Source: JAHEDH01 sp963753285
GTDB lineage: Bacteria; Actinomycetota; Acidimicrobiia; Spongiisociales; ZC4RG35
NCBI GenBank assembly: GCA_963753285.1
Contig: CAVWBT010000008.1
Span: 124,001 to 188,000 of the forward strand
Length of the DNA stretch: 64,000 nt
Reading direction: 5' to 3'
Shown: positions 17,104 to 25,744 of the stretch, piece by piece
Layout of the letters: every line of letters begins with the position of its first letter
Numbering within the stretch: the stretch's first letter is position 1
Position numbers and translations under genes: made by a program
Notes under the pieces: generated by a model
Told to the model about the DNA's origin: nothing
Seen by the model: the letters and a program-made list of their open reading frames with translations, nothing else
Database searches by the model: none

Positions 17104-18351
17104 GTGAACACGCGTCACACCACACTGCTCGCCGTCGTTGCGCTGGTCGTCGGCGCGTGCACCAGTGGAACGAGCGACACCACGGTGGCGCCGACCACCA
17201 CTGCCGCACCGACCACGACGACTGCGGCACCTGATGCCGACGTCTGCACGGTGCTCAAAGTCGCCGATTTCGACCTCTCGAACGGCATCTCCGACATCTT
17301 CTCCCCCGAGAACTTCGCCGATCCCGAGTCCGTCGACGAGGATCGGCTCGGACAGGAGTTCGCCGACGTGGTCATCGCGTATTACGACACCATCGCCGAG
17401 CTCGGGGAGACCGCCCCCGCCGACATCCGAGGCGATTTCGCCACCGTTGCAGCCGCGGTCGAACCGCTCCAGGCCGAGCTGGAGAACCTCGAGCCGGGTG
17501 AGTTCGACGGCGCGCTCGACGACTTCGCACCGGAGGACTTCTCGACACCGGAGCTGGAGGATGCAGCGGGACGGATCGAGAGCTGGACCGACCTCAACTG
17601 CGACGTGGAGGTGTCGGTCGATCCCGAGAGCGTCCTCACCGAGAAGATCTTCGCTGCGGCGTTCGCCTCCCTCGGTGGGCTGTTCGACGAGCTCGGCGAG
17701 GGTCTGGGGGAAAGCCTGGGAGATCTCGGAGATCTCGGCGGGATCGATGATTTCGACGGCACGTTCGACGCAGTGACCTTCGGGGACAACGCCGAACTGG
17801 ACGCGCTGTGGGAACGATGCCAGTCGGACGACTACGCCGCCTGCGACGAGCTCTACTTCTCCAGTTTCAACGTGTACGAGTTGTTCTCGGTCACCTGCGC
17901 CGGGACCGTGCCCTTCTACGCCTTCTCCACGAGTTGTGACGAGAAGCACAACGGGACGGCACAGGTCTACGGAGACGACGGGTTCCTCGATTCGCTCTAC
18001 GACTCGTGCGCCGAAGGCGACTCCTTCTCATGTGATCAACTCTTCGGCTCTTCGCCGATCGGATCGGAATACGAGACCTTCGCCCGGACGTGCGGCGACA
18101 TCCGAGAGGCCGACAGCACACCGTGCGAGCTGTTCGGAACCGGTGAGCCCTTCACCTACGGTGACGACTCCGCGTTCGACGCGCTCTGGGACGCGTGCTC
18201 GGTCGGGGACGCGGATGCCTGCGACGACCTCTATTTCGAGTCGCCATTCGGCTCGGCCTACGAGGCATTCGGCGAGAACTGCGGACTGCTGGCCGAGCGG
18301 GGCGAAGACTGCGCGCTCGTCGCCGAACTCCTCGACGGCCCGGTGGGTTGA
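17104..18351 (+). CDS. Lipoprotein with three Cys-containing C-terminal repeats
   Basis: A 415-residue exported lipoprotein. The GTG start follows GAAGGGGATC. The signal peptide ends in the lipobox LVVGAC (Cys at about 18), followed by a Thr/Ala linker. The middle is acidic and helical. The C-terminal 180 residues hold three copies of a pattern like LDALWERCQSDDYAACDELY followed by a 'GS-YE-F--TCG' closure, each with several Cys that could form disulfides. Similar repeats occur in actinobacterial surface proteins of unknown role. Confidence 0.75.
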   Translation: MNTRHTTLLAVVALVVGACTSGTSDTTVAPTTTAAPTTTTAAPDADVCTVLKVADFDLSNGISDIFSPENFADPESVDEDRLGQEFADVVIAYYDTIAELGETAPADIRGDFATVAAAVEPLQAELENLEPGEFDGALDDFAPEDFSTPELEDAAGRIESWTDLNCDVEVSVDPESVLTEKIFAAAFASLGGLFDELGEGLGESLGDLGDLGGIDDFDGTFDAVTFGDNAELDALWERCQSDDYAACDELYFSSFNVYELFSVTCAGTVPFYAFSTSCDEKHNGTAQVYGDDGFLDSLYDSCAEGDSFSCDQLFGSSPIGSEYETFARTCGDIREADSTPCELFGTGEPFTYGDDSAFDALWDACSVGDADACDDLYFESPFGSAYEAFGENCGLLAERGEDCALVAELLDGPVG

Positions 18352-18380
18352 GATCACGCTCGGTTGGGTAACCCCGGCCC

Positions 18381-19346
18381 ATGGATCTCAACTCGCTCAT
18401 CGATCGATACCGGGACCGCGTCGTCGATCGCGCCACCGATCCCTTCGGCCACGCCGAATATCCGCTGGCACGCACACTCGACTATCAGGGTGACCCCGGG
18501 CTCTTCGGCCCGGATTCGGTGAGCTGGCGGGTCATCGGCGACGCTGCTGCGTTCGTCGGCGGGGTGCGAGCGCTGCTCGTCCAGGCGGCCCACCCCGAAG
18601 TCGTCGCAGGAGTCGCCGACCACTCCAGCTACCAGGCGGACCCGCTCGGTCGGCTCTCCCGGACTTCCTCGTACGTGACCGCGACCACCTTCGGCGCCCT
18701 TCCCGAGGTCGAACAGGCGGTAGCCAGGGTCCGACAGGCCCACCGCCCCGTGACCGGACGGAGCCACCGAAACGTCGCGTACAGCGCCGGCAAACCCGAG
18801 TTCGCCGCCTGGGTGCACAACGTCCTGACCGATTCGTTCCTCCAGGCCTATCAGGCGTACGGGCCCGGCCCGCTGACGACCGAGGAAGCGGACCGCTTCG
18901 TGCTCGAGCAGACCGAAGTCGGCAGCCTGCTCGACGCCGACCCGCTCCCCGAGACCGCAGCCGACCTGGCGGACTGGGTCGCCGACCACCCGGCGCTGGA
19001 CGAGTCCCCCGGCATGACCGAGACGCGTGGATTCCTCTCGAACCCTCCCCTCGATCCCGTCCAACGCGTCGGCTACCAGGCGCTGTACCGGGGCGCGCTG
19101 CCCACCATCCCACCTCGCGTTCTCGAGTTGCTCGACCTCGAACCCGGCGTCGTCGACGGGGCGCTCGGGAGAAGGTTCGTGTCGTTCCTCCGGTGGGCGC
19201 TCGGCTCGTCGCCGTCGTGGCACGTGAGCCTCGTCCGGGTGGGTGCCGAGATCCCCGAGGGTGTGTTCCGTCAGCCCCTCCCGGTCGACGATGTCACCAC
19301 CATCGGCACACCCAGGCAACGACGCTCGACGCAGGCCGTGAGCTGA
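18381..19346 (+). CDS. Oxygenase MpaB family protein (DUF2236)
   Basis: A 321-residue protein of the MpaB/latex-clearing (Lcp) fold, which binds one b-type heme. Family landmarks are ALLVQAAHPEVVAGVADHS and FAAWVHNVLTDSFLQAY, whose His residues are the candidate heme ligands. Length suits actinobacterial DUF2236 members, whose substrates are mostly unknown. The start follows a weak TAACCC box 6 bp upstream and has no ribosome site. It is independent of its neighbours. Confidence 0.85.
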   Translation: MDLNSLIDRYRDRVVDRATDPFGHAEYPLARTLDYQGDPGLFGPDSVSWRVIGDAAAFVGGVRALLVQAAHPEVVAGVADHSSYQADPLGRLSRTSSYVTATTFGALPEVEQAVARVRQAHRPVTGRSHRNVAYSAGKPEFAAWVHNVLTDSFLQAYQAYGPGPLTTEEADRFVLEQTEVGSLLDADPLPETAADLADWVADHPALDESPGMTETRGFLSNPPLDPVQRVGYQALYRGALPTIPPRVLELLDLEPGVVDGALGRRFVSFLRWALGSSPSWHVSLVRVGAEIPEGVFRQPLPVDDVTTIGTPRQRRSTQAVS

Positions 19347-19398
19347 GCGGGACACCACAGGACTTGTACACTCTCCGGTTCAGCAATCGAAGGCATAC

Positions 19399-19623
19399 AT
19401 GGCAGACGAAGACGAATACATCAGGATGCGCGGCACCGTGCAGAAGGTCCTGCGATCAGCGACGTTCCTGGTAGAGCTCGAGGGCGGCCTCCAGGTGACG
19501 GCACGCCCCTCCGGTCGCATGCGACGTGGCCGAATGATCCGCATCCTGCCGGGCGACGAGGTCGACGTCGAGGTGTCGACGTACGACCCCACCAAGGGAC
19601 GAATCGTCTGGCGCTACCGCTGA
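19399..19623 (+). CDS. infA: Translation initiation factor IF-1 paralogue
   Basis: A 74-residue S1/OB-fold protein. RGTVQKVLRSATFLVELEGG and the ending TYDPTKGRIVWRYR are clearly IF-1-like. It differs from usual actinobacterial IF-1 at the conserved HISGKMR region (here ARPSGRMRRGRM) and has an acidic N-terminus (MADEDEY). It is not next to rpmJ/rpsM, so it may be an extra copy rather than the housekeeping factor. A TACACT box lies about 30 bp upstream. Confidence 0.85.
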   Translation: MADEDEYIRMRGTVQKVLRSATFLVELEGGLQVTARPSGRMRRGRMIRILPGDEVDVEVSTYDPTKGRIVWRYR

Positions 19624-19624
19624 C

Positions 19625-20353
19625 GTGAAGATCATGTTCGCCGGCGACTGGCACGCCGGCATCGGCTTCGGGACCGCCGCCATCGCATCGGCAGCTGCTC
19701 GCGGAGCCGAAACGATCGCCCATGTCGGCGACTTCGGGTTCTGGCCCCGACACCCCGAAGGACAGAAGTACATCGACGCCATCAGCGCAGCCTGCCTCGA
19801 ACACGACGTCACCGTGTGGTTCTGCGATGGCAACCACGAGGATCACGACTCGCTCCCCCACGACACCGCCTGGGAGCCTGTCGAGGTCGCCCCGGGAATC
19901 CGTTGGGTGCCGCGCGGCGTCACGTTGGAGTGGGCCTCGACACGCCTGTTGTTCATGGGTGGGGCAGTCTCTGTCGACCAGTTCTCCCGGTTTCCCGGCA
20001 AGACGTGGTTCCCCAACGAGACGCCATCACCCGGACACTGGCAACGTGCAATGGCGGCGACCGACATCGACATCGTCGTCGCTCACGACACCGTCCCCGG
20101 CATGCCCGTCTCCGGGCGTCCGGCCCTTTCGATCCCATGGTCGATCCGCAAACGGGCTTCCGATCACCGCAAACGGCTGGCAGCGCTGCAGAAGTCGTTG
20201 CAGCCCCGCCTGTGGGTCCACGGTCACTGGCATCAGCGGGCGACGGCAACCCTCAACGGCACCCGGTTCGAGTCGCTCGGCCATGACCGCGGCTTCGATT
20301 CCGACGCCGCGCTCTTCTGCGACCTTCCGTCTCTCGAGCTCACGGCGCCGTAG
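19625..20353 (+). CDS. Calcineurin-like metallophosphoesterase
   Basis: A 242-residue cytoplasmic phosphoesterase. The dimetal motifs are all present in order: AGDWHAG (D-x-H), HVGDFGFW (G-D), DGNHEDHD (G-N-H-E), AHDTVPG and HGHWHQ (G-H-x-H). The GTG start at 19625 lies 1 bp after the IF-1 stop, so the two are cotranscribed. Substrate is unknown; it could be a phosphodiesterase or protein phosphatase. Confidence 0.88.
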   Translation: MKIMFAGDWHAGIGFGTAAIASAAARGAETIAHVGDFGFWPRHPEGQKYIDAISAACLEHDVTVWFCDGNHEDHDSLPHDTAWEPVEVAPGIRWVPRGVTLEWASTRLLFMGGAVSVDQFSRFPGKTWFPNETPSPGHWQRAMAATDIDIVVAHDTVPGMPVSGRPALSIPWSIRKRASDHRKRLAALQKSLQPRLWVHGHWHQRATATLNGTRFESLGHDRGFDSDAALFCDLPSLELTAP

Positions 20354-20360
20354 GCACCGT

Positions 20361-20366
20361 TACCGT
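20361..20366 (+). promoter_or_regulatory. -10-like box 7 bp before a GTG start
   Basis: TACCGT lies 7 bp before the GTG at 20374, which has no distinct ribosome site further upstream; a leaderless transcript is likely. Confidence 0.4.
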
Positions 20367-20373
20367 TGGTGGG

Positions 20374-20781
20374 GTGCTGTCCGTCCCACTCGCAAAGGAA
20401 CTCCGGCGGGCCGGCCTCGTTTGGAAGCCCGCCCTGTTCGACTTCTTCCACATCCCAGAACGAGATCTCGACGATCGAAAGTTCGTCATCGCCGACATGT
20501 CGATCGACATCCAGATCCTGGCCGACGGGATCGGGGCGATCACGTTCAACGGCGCCGTCGAGTGGTCGCTCGACTACATCCTGACCCAGGATGTGATCTG
20601 GCTCCCGACCGAGGCTCAGCTGCGTGAGCTCCTCGGCGACCGGTTCGCCGGCCTCGAGCGGATCGACGCCGGATACCGAGTCTCGGTTTCCGACGAAGCG
20701 GGCGATCGCCACTTCGACGGGCCCACCGCGGCGGAGGCCTACGGCTGGGCGGTCCTGAACGCTCTCACCGACTTCCGGTGA
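20374..20781 (+). CDS. Conserved small protein (family often labelled pilus assembly protein CpaE)
   Basis: A 135-residue soluble protein from GTG 20374. The pattern of AKELRRAGLVWKPALFDFF, the run DRKFVIADMSIDI, then EWSLDYILTQDVIWLPTEAQ and a final alpha-helical AAEAYGWAVLNAL matches small actinobacterial proteins that databases often name CpaE. It lacks the CpaE ATPase, so that name is misleading. No catalytic motif is seen. Confidence 0.65.
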   Translation: MLSVPLAKELRRAGLVWKPALFDFFHIPERDLDDRKFVIADMSIDIQILADGIGAITFNGAVEWSLDYILTQDVIWLPTEAQLRELLGDRFAGLERIDAGYRVSVSDEAGDRHFDGPTAAEAYGWAVLNALTDFR

Positions 20782-20893
20782 CACGCCCGACCTGAAGCGA
20801 TCATGAACTCGTCGTAACCTGCGCGCTACGAACGCGTCAGGTAGCGTTTGGACTTCGGAGCGTCGAGCTCCGGATCACAACACAGGGAGACAT

Positions 20894-22594
20894 ATGAAAC
20901 ACGCGAAACTGATCGCCTTGATCGCGGTCTTCGCTCTCGTTGCAGCCGCCTGTGGCGGTACTGCCGACGACGAGCCGACGACCACGACGGCAGGCGAACC
21001 GGCCGCAACCGAGACGACGGCCGCGCCGGCCACGACAGAACCGGCAGAGCCTTCCGCCGACTTCGAAGGCACGACCCTCGAAGCCGGATGCGACTACGGC
21101 GGCAAGATCAACTCGATCACGGCCGTCGACGAGCTCACCGTCGAATTCGACCTGTGCTCCCCCGACCCGGCGTTCCTGCCGAAACTCGCCTTCAGCGTGT
21201 TCGGCATCCAGCCGGCCGAACATCTCGAGGCAACCGGTGGAGCACCACTAGACAACCCGATCGGCACCGGCCCGTATTCGCTCAACGAATGGGTCCGTGG
21301 CGACTCGATCATCTACGACCGCTTCGACGACTACTACGGCACCGTGGCTCCGCATGCGACCGCCGTGCTGCGGTGGGCGACTGAGAGCGCCGGACGTCTG
21401 CTCGAGCTCCAGTCCGGAACCGTGGACGGGATCACCTTCCCCGGAACCGAGGACCTCGAGACGATCGAGAACGACCCGAACCTCCAGCTGCTCGACAAGC
21501 CCGAGCCGAACATCTTCTACATCGGCTTCACCAACACGTCCGAGCCGTGGAACGACGTCAACGTCCGCAAGGCCGTTGCGCTCGGCATCGATCGTCAGCG
21601 GATCGTCGACACCTTCTACCCGGCCGGTTCGGAGACCGCTTCGCACTTCACCCCGTGCTCGGTGGAGAACGGCTGTCAGGGTGAGTCGTGGTTCGACTTC
21701 GACCCCGAAGCGGGCCGTGAGTTGCTGGCCGAGGCCGGATATCCCGACGGGTTCGAGATGTCGATCTATTACCGGGACGTGACCCGCGGCTACCTGCCGA
21801 CACCGGGTGACGTCGCAGCCGACATCCAGGCCCAGCTCGCCGACAACCTCGGCATCACGGCCGAAGTCGTGGTCGTCGAGTCCGGCGAGTTCATCCAGAC
21901 CTCGTCGGCCGGTGGCTACGAGGACGGCGTCCACCTGCTCGGATGGACGGGTGACTACCCGCACGTGACCAACTTCCTGGACTTCCACTTCGCAGAGACC
22001 AACGCCCAGTTCGGCGATCCCTATCCGGAGATCTACGAGCCGCTGGACGCCGCGTCGAAGCTGGCGAGCGCCGAGGAGGCAGCACCGCTCTACGAAGAGG
22101 CGAACAACGCCATCAAGGAACTCGTTCCGATGATCCCCGTCGCCCACTCGGCGGCGAACTTCGCAGCCGCTGCGGACGTGGACGGCGCCTATGCACCGAT
22201 TTGGGGTCAGGTCATGTTGAACCTCTGGGACAACGGCACCGACACGCTGGTCTTCATGCAGGGCAACGAGCCCATCTCGCTGTACTGCGCAGACGAGACC
22301 GACGGTGAATCGCTCCGGGCCTGCGCCCAGGTCGTCGAGGCGCTCTACTCCTACGCACCCGACGGCTCGATTCAGCCGCAGCTCGCCACCGAATGTGTGC
22401 CGAACGACGAGCTGACCAACTGGGTGTGCTCGCTGCGCAGCGGTGTGACGTTCCACAACGGCTCGGCATTCGACGCCAACGACGTCGTCGCCTCGTTCTC
22501 TGCCGGCCTCGACGCCGGGTCGCCGTTGCACACCGGCAACAGCGGCGTGTTCGAGTACTACGACTACCTGTGGGGCCTCATCCCCGAGGGATGA
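20894..22594 (+). CDS. Family 5 extracellular solute-binding lipoprotein, circularly permuted
   Basis: A 566-residue peptide/nickel-type binding protein. It begins with a lipoprotein signal (FALVAAACGG, Cys20) and a Thr/Ala/Glu-rich linker to about residue 55. The order of the rest is unusual. Residues ~70-446 start with GKINSITAVDELTVEFDL and contain NPIGTGPYSLNEWVRGDS, DVNVRKAVALGIDRQRIVD and LLGWTGDYPHVTNF. This is the central and C-terminal part of an ordinary member such as DppA. Residues ~447-566 (TLVFMQGNEPISLY, then VCSLRSGVTFHNG and DANDVVASFSAGLD) match the part normally at the N-terminus. The gene is followed by a terminator, then the permease and ATPase genes. It captures the substrate outside the cell. 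Confidence 0.9.
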   Translation: MKHAKLIALIAVFALVAAACGGTADDEPTTTTAGEPAATETTAAPATTEPAEPSADFEGTTLEAGCDYGGKINSITAVDELTVEFDLCSPDPAFLPKLAFSVFGIQPAEHLEATGGAPLDNPIGTGPYSLNEWVRGDSIIYDRFDDYYGTVAPHATAVLRWATESAGRLLELQSGTVDGITFPGTEDLETIENDPNLQLLDKPEPNIFYIGFTNTSEPWNDVNVRKAVALGIDRQRIVDTFYPAGSETASHFTPCSVENGCQGESWFDFDPEAGRELLAEAGYPDGFEMSIYYRDVTRGYLPTPGDVAADIQAQLADNLGITAEVVVVESGEFIQTSSAGGYEDGVHLLGWTGDYPHVTNFLDFHFAETNAQFGDPYPEIYEPLDAASKLASAEEAAPLYEEANNAIKELVPMIPVAHSAANFAAAADVDGAYAPIWGQVMLNLWDNGTDTLVFMQGNEPISLYCADETDGESLRACAQVVEALYSYAPDGSIQPQLATECVPNDELTNWVCSLRSGVTFHNGSAFDANDVVASFSAGLDAGSPLHTGNSGVFEYYDYLWGLIPEG

Positions 22595-22610
22595 TCTCCA
22601 CCTGATTCGA

Positions 22611-22648
22611 AAGAGGGGTGGCGTCCAGCCGGACGCCATCCCTCTTTT
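22611..22648 (+). terminator. Rho-independent terminator/attenuator after the binding-protein gene
   Basis: A 16-bp stem (22611-22626 with 22631-22646, one G-U) with the loop AGCC and a T-run. It lies between the binding protein and the permease genes, which would keep binding-protein mRNA in excess. Confidence 0.9.
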
Positions 22649-22653
22649 GCTCG

Positions 22654-22659
22654 TAGTCT
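22654..22659 (+). promoter_or_regulatory. -10-like box before the permease gene
   Basis: TAGTCT lies 9 bp before the TTG start at 22669 and just after the terminator, so the permease-ATPase genes may have their own promoter. Confidence 0.35.
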
Positions 22660-22668
22660 GCAGAGGCC

Positions 22669-23748
22669 TTGCTCAGCTACATCACCCGACGCGTGCTTCT
22701 CGCCATCCCGGTCCTCATCGGGATCGTCGTCGTGGTGTTCTTCCTCATTCGGGCCATCCCCGGGGATCCGTGCTCGTCGCTGCTCGGAGAACGCGCCACC
22801 GAAGAGGCGTGCGAACGTTTCAACGAGGCGAACGGGCTCAACGAACCGATCTTCGTCCAGCTCGGCATCTACATGCGCAATATCGTCACATTCGACCTCG
22901 GCGATTCGGTCAGATTCTCCCGCCCGGTCAATCAGCTGCTCCTCGAGCGCCTTCCGCTGACGACGGAGCTGGCCGTGTCAGCCCTCTTCGTGGCAGTGAT
23001 CGTGGGCATTCCGCTCGGCGTCATCGCCGCCCGTCGCCACAACACCATTGCCGACACCGCAACCGTGGCGCTGGCGAACGTCGGGGTATCGATGCCGGTG
23101 TTCTGGCTGGGGCTCATGCTCCAATACCTCTTCGCGCTCGTGCTCAGGGACACCCCGCTCGCGCTCCAACCGACCGGCCGGCTCAGCGCCGGCGTCCGAT
23201 CCACGCCGTACTACGACCTGTGGGAGTGGCAGCTCACCGACGGATCGCTGTGGGCCAAGTTCAACGAATACGTCGCCAACCATTATCTCTTCAACAACCT
23301 GATCACCGGCCAGTGGGAGGTGTTCTGGGACGCCGCGACCCATCTCATCCTGCCGACACTCGCCCTGTCGACGATCCCGCTGGCGATCATCGCCCGCATC
23401 ACCCGCAGCTCGCTGCTGGAGGTGCTGAGCCGGGACTACATCCGGACGGCCAGAGCCAAGGGCGTGCGGGAACGAACCGTGGTACGCGAGCACGCATTGC
23501 GCAACGCCTTGCTGCCCGTCGTCACGATCGTCGGGCTCCAGCTCGGCGCCCTGCTCGGTGGCGCAGTCCTCACCGAGACGGTGTTCAACCTCGCCGGTGT
23601 CGGGCGAGCACTCTTCGACGCCATCACCGGCCGTGACTACGCCATCGTCCAGGGCTTCACGGTCGTTATCGCCGCCGTGTATGTGCTCGTCAACCTGCTC
23701 GTCGACCTGTCATACGCCTATCTCGACCCGAGGATCCGAATCGAATGA
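22669..23748 (+). CDS. ABC peptide/nickel transporter permease (DppB type)
   Basis: A 359-residue inner-membrane permease starting at TTG 22669. The first helix (LLAIPVLIGIVVVVFFLI) and RAIPGDP are DppB/OppB hallmarks. The ATPase-contacting EAA loop is near DYIRTARAKGVRERTVVREH. About six helices are predicted. An insertion of about 50 residues with YYDLWEWQLTDGSLW lies in an extracytoplasmic loop. The gene overlaps the next permease as ATGA. Confidence 0.93.
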   Translation: MLSYITRRVLLAIPVLIGIVVVVFFLIRAIPGDPCSSLLGERATEEACERFNEANGLNEPIFVQLGIYMRNIVTFDLGDSVRFSRPVNQLLLERLPLTTELAVSALFVAVIVGIPLGVIAARRHNTIADTATVALANVGVSMPVFWLGLMLQYLFALVLRDTPLALQPTGRLSAGVRSTPYYDLWEWQLTDGSLWAKFNEYVANHYLFNNLITGQWEVFWDAATHLILPTLALSTIPLAIIARITRSSLLEVLSRDYIRTARAKGVRERTVVREHALRNALLPVVTIVGLQLGALLGGAVLTETVFNLAGVGRALFDAITGRDYAIVQGFTVVIAAVYVLVNLLVDLSYAYLDPRIRIE

Positions 23749-24707
23749 CCTCTCCCAATCACAAGGAGGCGATGGAGCAGCTCGAGCGCGAGGCTGCCAA
23801 CGCCAAGACCCTCTACGAGAAGCCGCTCACCCAGTGGCGACTCACGCTCCGCCGCTTCCGGCAGCGCAAATCGGGCATGATCGGCCTCGGCATCATCGCA
23901 TTCCTGATCCTCGTCGCAGTCCTCGCTCCCCTCCTCGCCCCGTACGGGCCGAACGAGATCCTGATCGGAAAGGAAGACGTCGGCCGCTACGACCCGCCAT
24001 GCATCCACATCCTCGGGTGCCCCGAAGAAACACCCCAGCACATCCTCGGGATCGACGGCAACGTTCGCGACGAGCTGTCCCGCATCATCTACGGGTCGAG
24101 GGTCAGCCTCACGCTCGGGTTCTTCACCGTCACCCTGGCGCTCGTCGTCGGCGCCACCATCGGAGCGATAGCCGGGTTCACGGGAGGTTGGCTCGACAAC
24201 ATCCTCATGCGGGCGATGGATGTCATCCTCGGGTTCCCATCGTTCTTGCTCGCCATCGCCATCGTTGCGTCGATCGGACGGGGCCTCCAGAACGCCCTGA
24301 TCGCGATCGCCATCGTCACCATGCCCGGCTACGCCCGAGTGATGCGCGCCCAGGTGCTGGCGATCAAAGAGAGCGACTTCGTGGCGGCGTCGCGAGCCCT
24401 CGGCGCCAGGCCGAGCCAGATCCTGATTCGTCGCGTTGTGCCGAATGCGATGACCCCCCTCGTCGTGCTGGCCACGCTCGGCGTCGCCACGGCGATCCTC
24501 GAAGCGGCCGGCCTGTCGTTCCTCGGGCTGGGCGCACAGCCACCCCTGGCGGAATGGGGTTCGATGCTCGCATCGGAGCGCAACCAGGTGTTCACCGCAC
24601 CTCACCTCGTCTTCTTCCCCGGACTGGCCATCATGATCACCGTGCTCGGCTTCAACCTCATGGGTGACGGGTTGCGCGACGCCCTCGACCCGACTCTCAA
24701 CCGATGA
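23745..24707 (+). CDS. ABC peptide/nickel transporter permease (DppC type)
   Basis: A 320-residue second permease. The cytoplasmic N-terminus leads into GLGIIAFLILVAVLAPLLAP. The EAA loop is SDFVAASRALGARPSQILIR, and the end MGDGLRDALDP is typical of DppC/OppC. A Cys-containing loop (PPCIHILGCPEE) faces outside. The gene overlaps the genes on both sides by 4 bp. Confidence 0.93.
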   Translation: MTSPNHKEAMEQLEREAANAKTLYEKPLTQWRLTLRRFRQRKSGMIGLGIIAFLILVAVLAPLLAPYGPNEILIGKEDVGRYDPPCIHILGCPEETPQHILGIDGNVRDELSRIIYGSRVSLTLGFFTVTLALVVGATIGAIAGFTGGWLDNILMRAMDVILGFPSFLLAIAIVASIGRGLQNALIAIAIVTMPGYARVMRAQVLAIKESDFVAASRALGARPSQILIRRVVPNAMTPLVVLATLGVATAILEAAGLSFLGLGAQPPLAEWGSMLASERNQVFTAPHLVFFPGLAIMITVLGFNLMGDGLRDALDPTLNR

Positions 24708-25744
24708 CGGACACATCAACCGGCAACATCGAGTTCGACAACGTGCGCGTCGCCGGGGAACGCCTGCTCGAGGTGAACGGGCTCAAGACCCATTTCGACA
24801 CCAGAGACGGGGTCGTCAAGGCCGTCGACGGCGTCGATATCCACGTCGACCGGGGAGAGGTGCTCGGGATCGTCGGCGAATCCGGTTGCGGCAAGTCCGT
24901 CACGTCCCTGTCGATCATGGGCCTGATCAGCCATCCCGGAGAGATCGTGGCCGGCGAGATCCTCTTCGGAGGGCGCGACCTCGCCAAGATGAAGACGTCC
25001 GAGCTTCGCAAGCTGCGAGGCGAGCACATCTCGATGATCTTCCAGCAGCCTTCCTCCGCACTCAACCCGGTCTATCGAGCAGGTGCACAGATCAAGGAAG
25101 TCTTCGAGCTCCATCGTGAATGGTCCGACGAGGTCGAAGAGGAGAAGGTGGTCGAGATGCTCGCCAAGGTGGGCATCCCAGACCCGAAGAGCCGGGCACG
25201 CGCCTATCCCCACGAGCTCTCCGGCGGGATGGCACAACGCGTGATGATCGCCATGGCACTGGCGTGCGAGCCCGAGCTCCTCATCGCCGACGAGCCCACC
25301 ACCGCGCTCGACGTCACCATCCAGGCACAGATCCTGGATCTCATGCGCGACCTGCAGGAGACGTCGAAGACGGCGGTGATCCTCATCACCCACGACCTGG
25401 GCGTCGTCGCAGAGATGGCCCACCGCGTGGCAGTCATGTACGCCGGTGAGGTGGTGGAGGAAGCCGACGTCCGTTCCATCTTCGGAGACCCACAACATCC
25501 CTACACCCGCGGCCTGATCGGATCGATCCCGGTACTGGGCGCCCGCAAGGACGTTCTCGACACGATTCCGGGCGTCGTGCCGTCACTGGTCGACCTGCCG
25601 GCCGGATGCCGGTTCGCAGCCCGCTGCGTGTCCCGTGTCGAGAACGGCCTGGAGATCTGCAACACCGACAAACCCGATCTGATCGAGACCGCACCCGGCC
25701 GCAAGGTGCGCTGCTGGCTGTACCAGGAGCATCCGAATGGCTGA
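24704..25744 (+). CDS. ABC peptide transporter ATP-binding protein (DppD type)
   Basis: A 346-residue ATPase with Walker A GESGCGKS, Q-loop FQQPSSALNP, signature ELSGGMAQR, Walker B LLIADEP and H-loop ITHDLG. The C-terminal oligopeptide-transporter extension has CRFAARC and later Cys (C-x4-5-C) that bind an Fe-S cluster in some homologues. Its 3' end overlaps the partner ATPase by 8 bp. Confidence 0.95.
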   Translation: MTDTSTGNIEFDNVRVAGERLLEVNGLKTHFDTRDGVVKAVDGVDIHVDRGEVLGIVGESGCGKSVTSLSIMGLISHPGEIVAGEILFGGRDLAKMKTSELRKLRGEHISMIFQQPSSALNPVYRAGAQIKEVFELHREWSDEVEEEKVVEMLAKVGIPDPKSRARAYPHELSGGMAQRVMIAMALACEPELLIADEPTTALDVTIQAQILDLMRDLQETSKTAVILITHDLGVVAEMAHRVAVMYAGEVVEEADVRSIFGDPQHPYTRGLIGSIPVLGARKDVLDTIPGVVPSLVDLPAGCRFAARCVSRVENGLEICNTDKPDLIETAPGRKVRCWLYQEHPNG

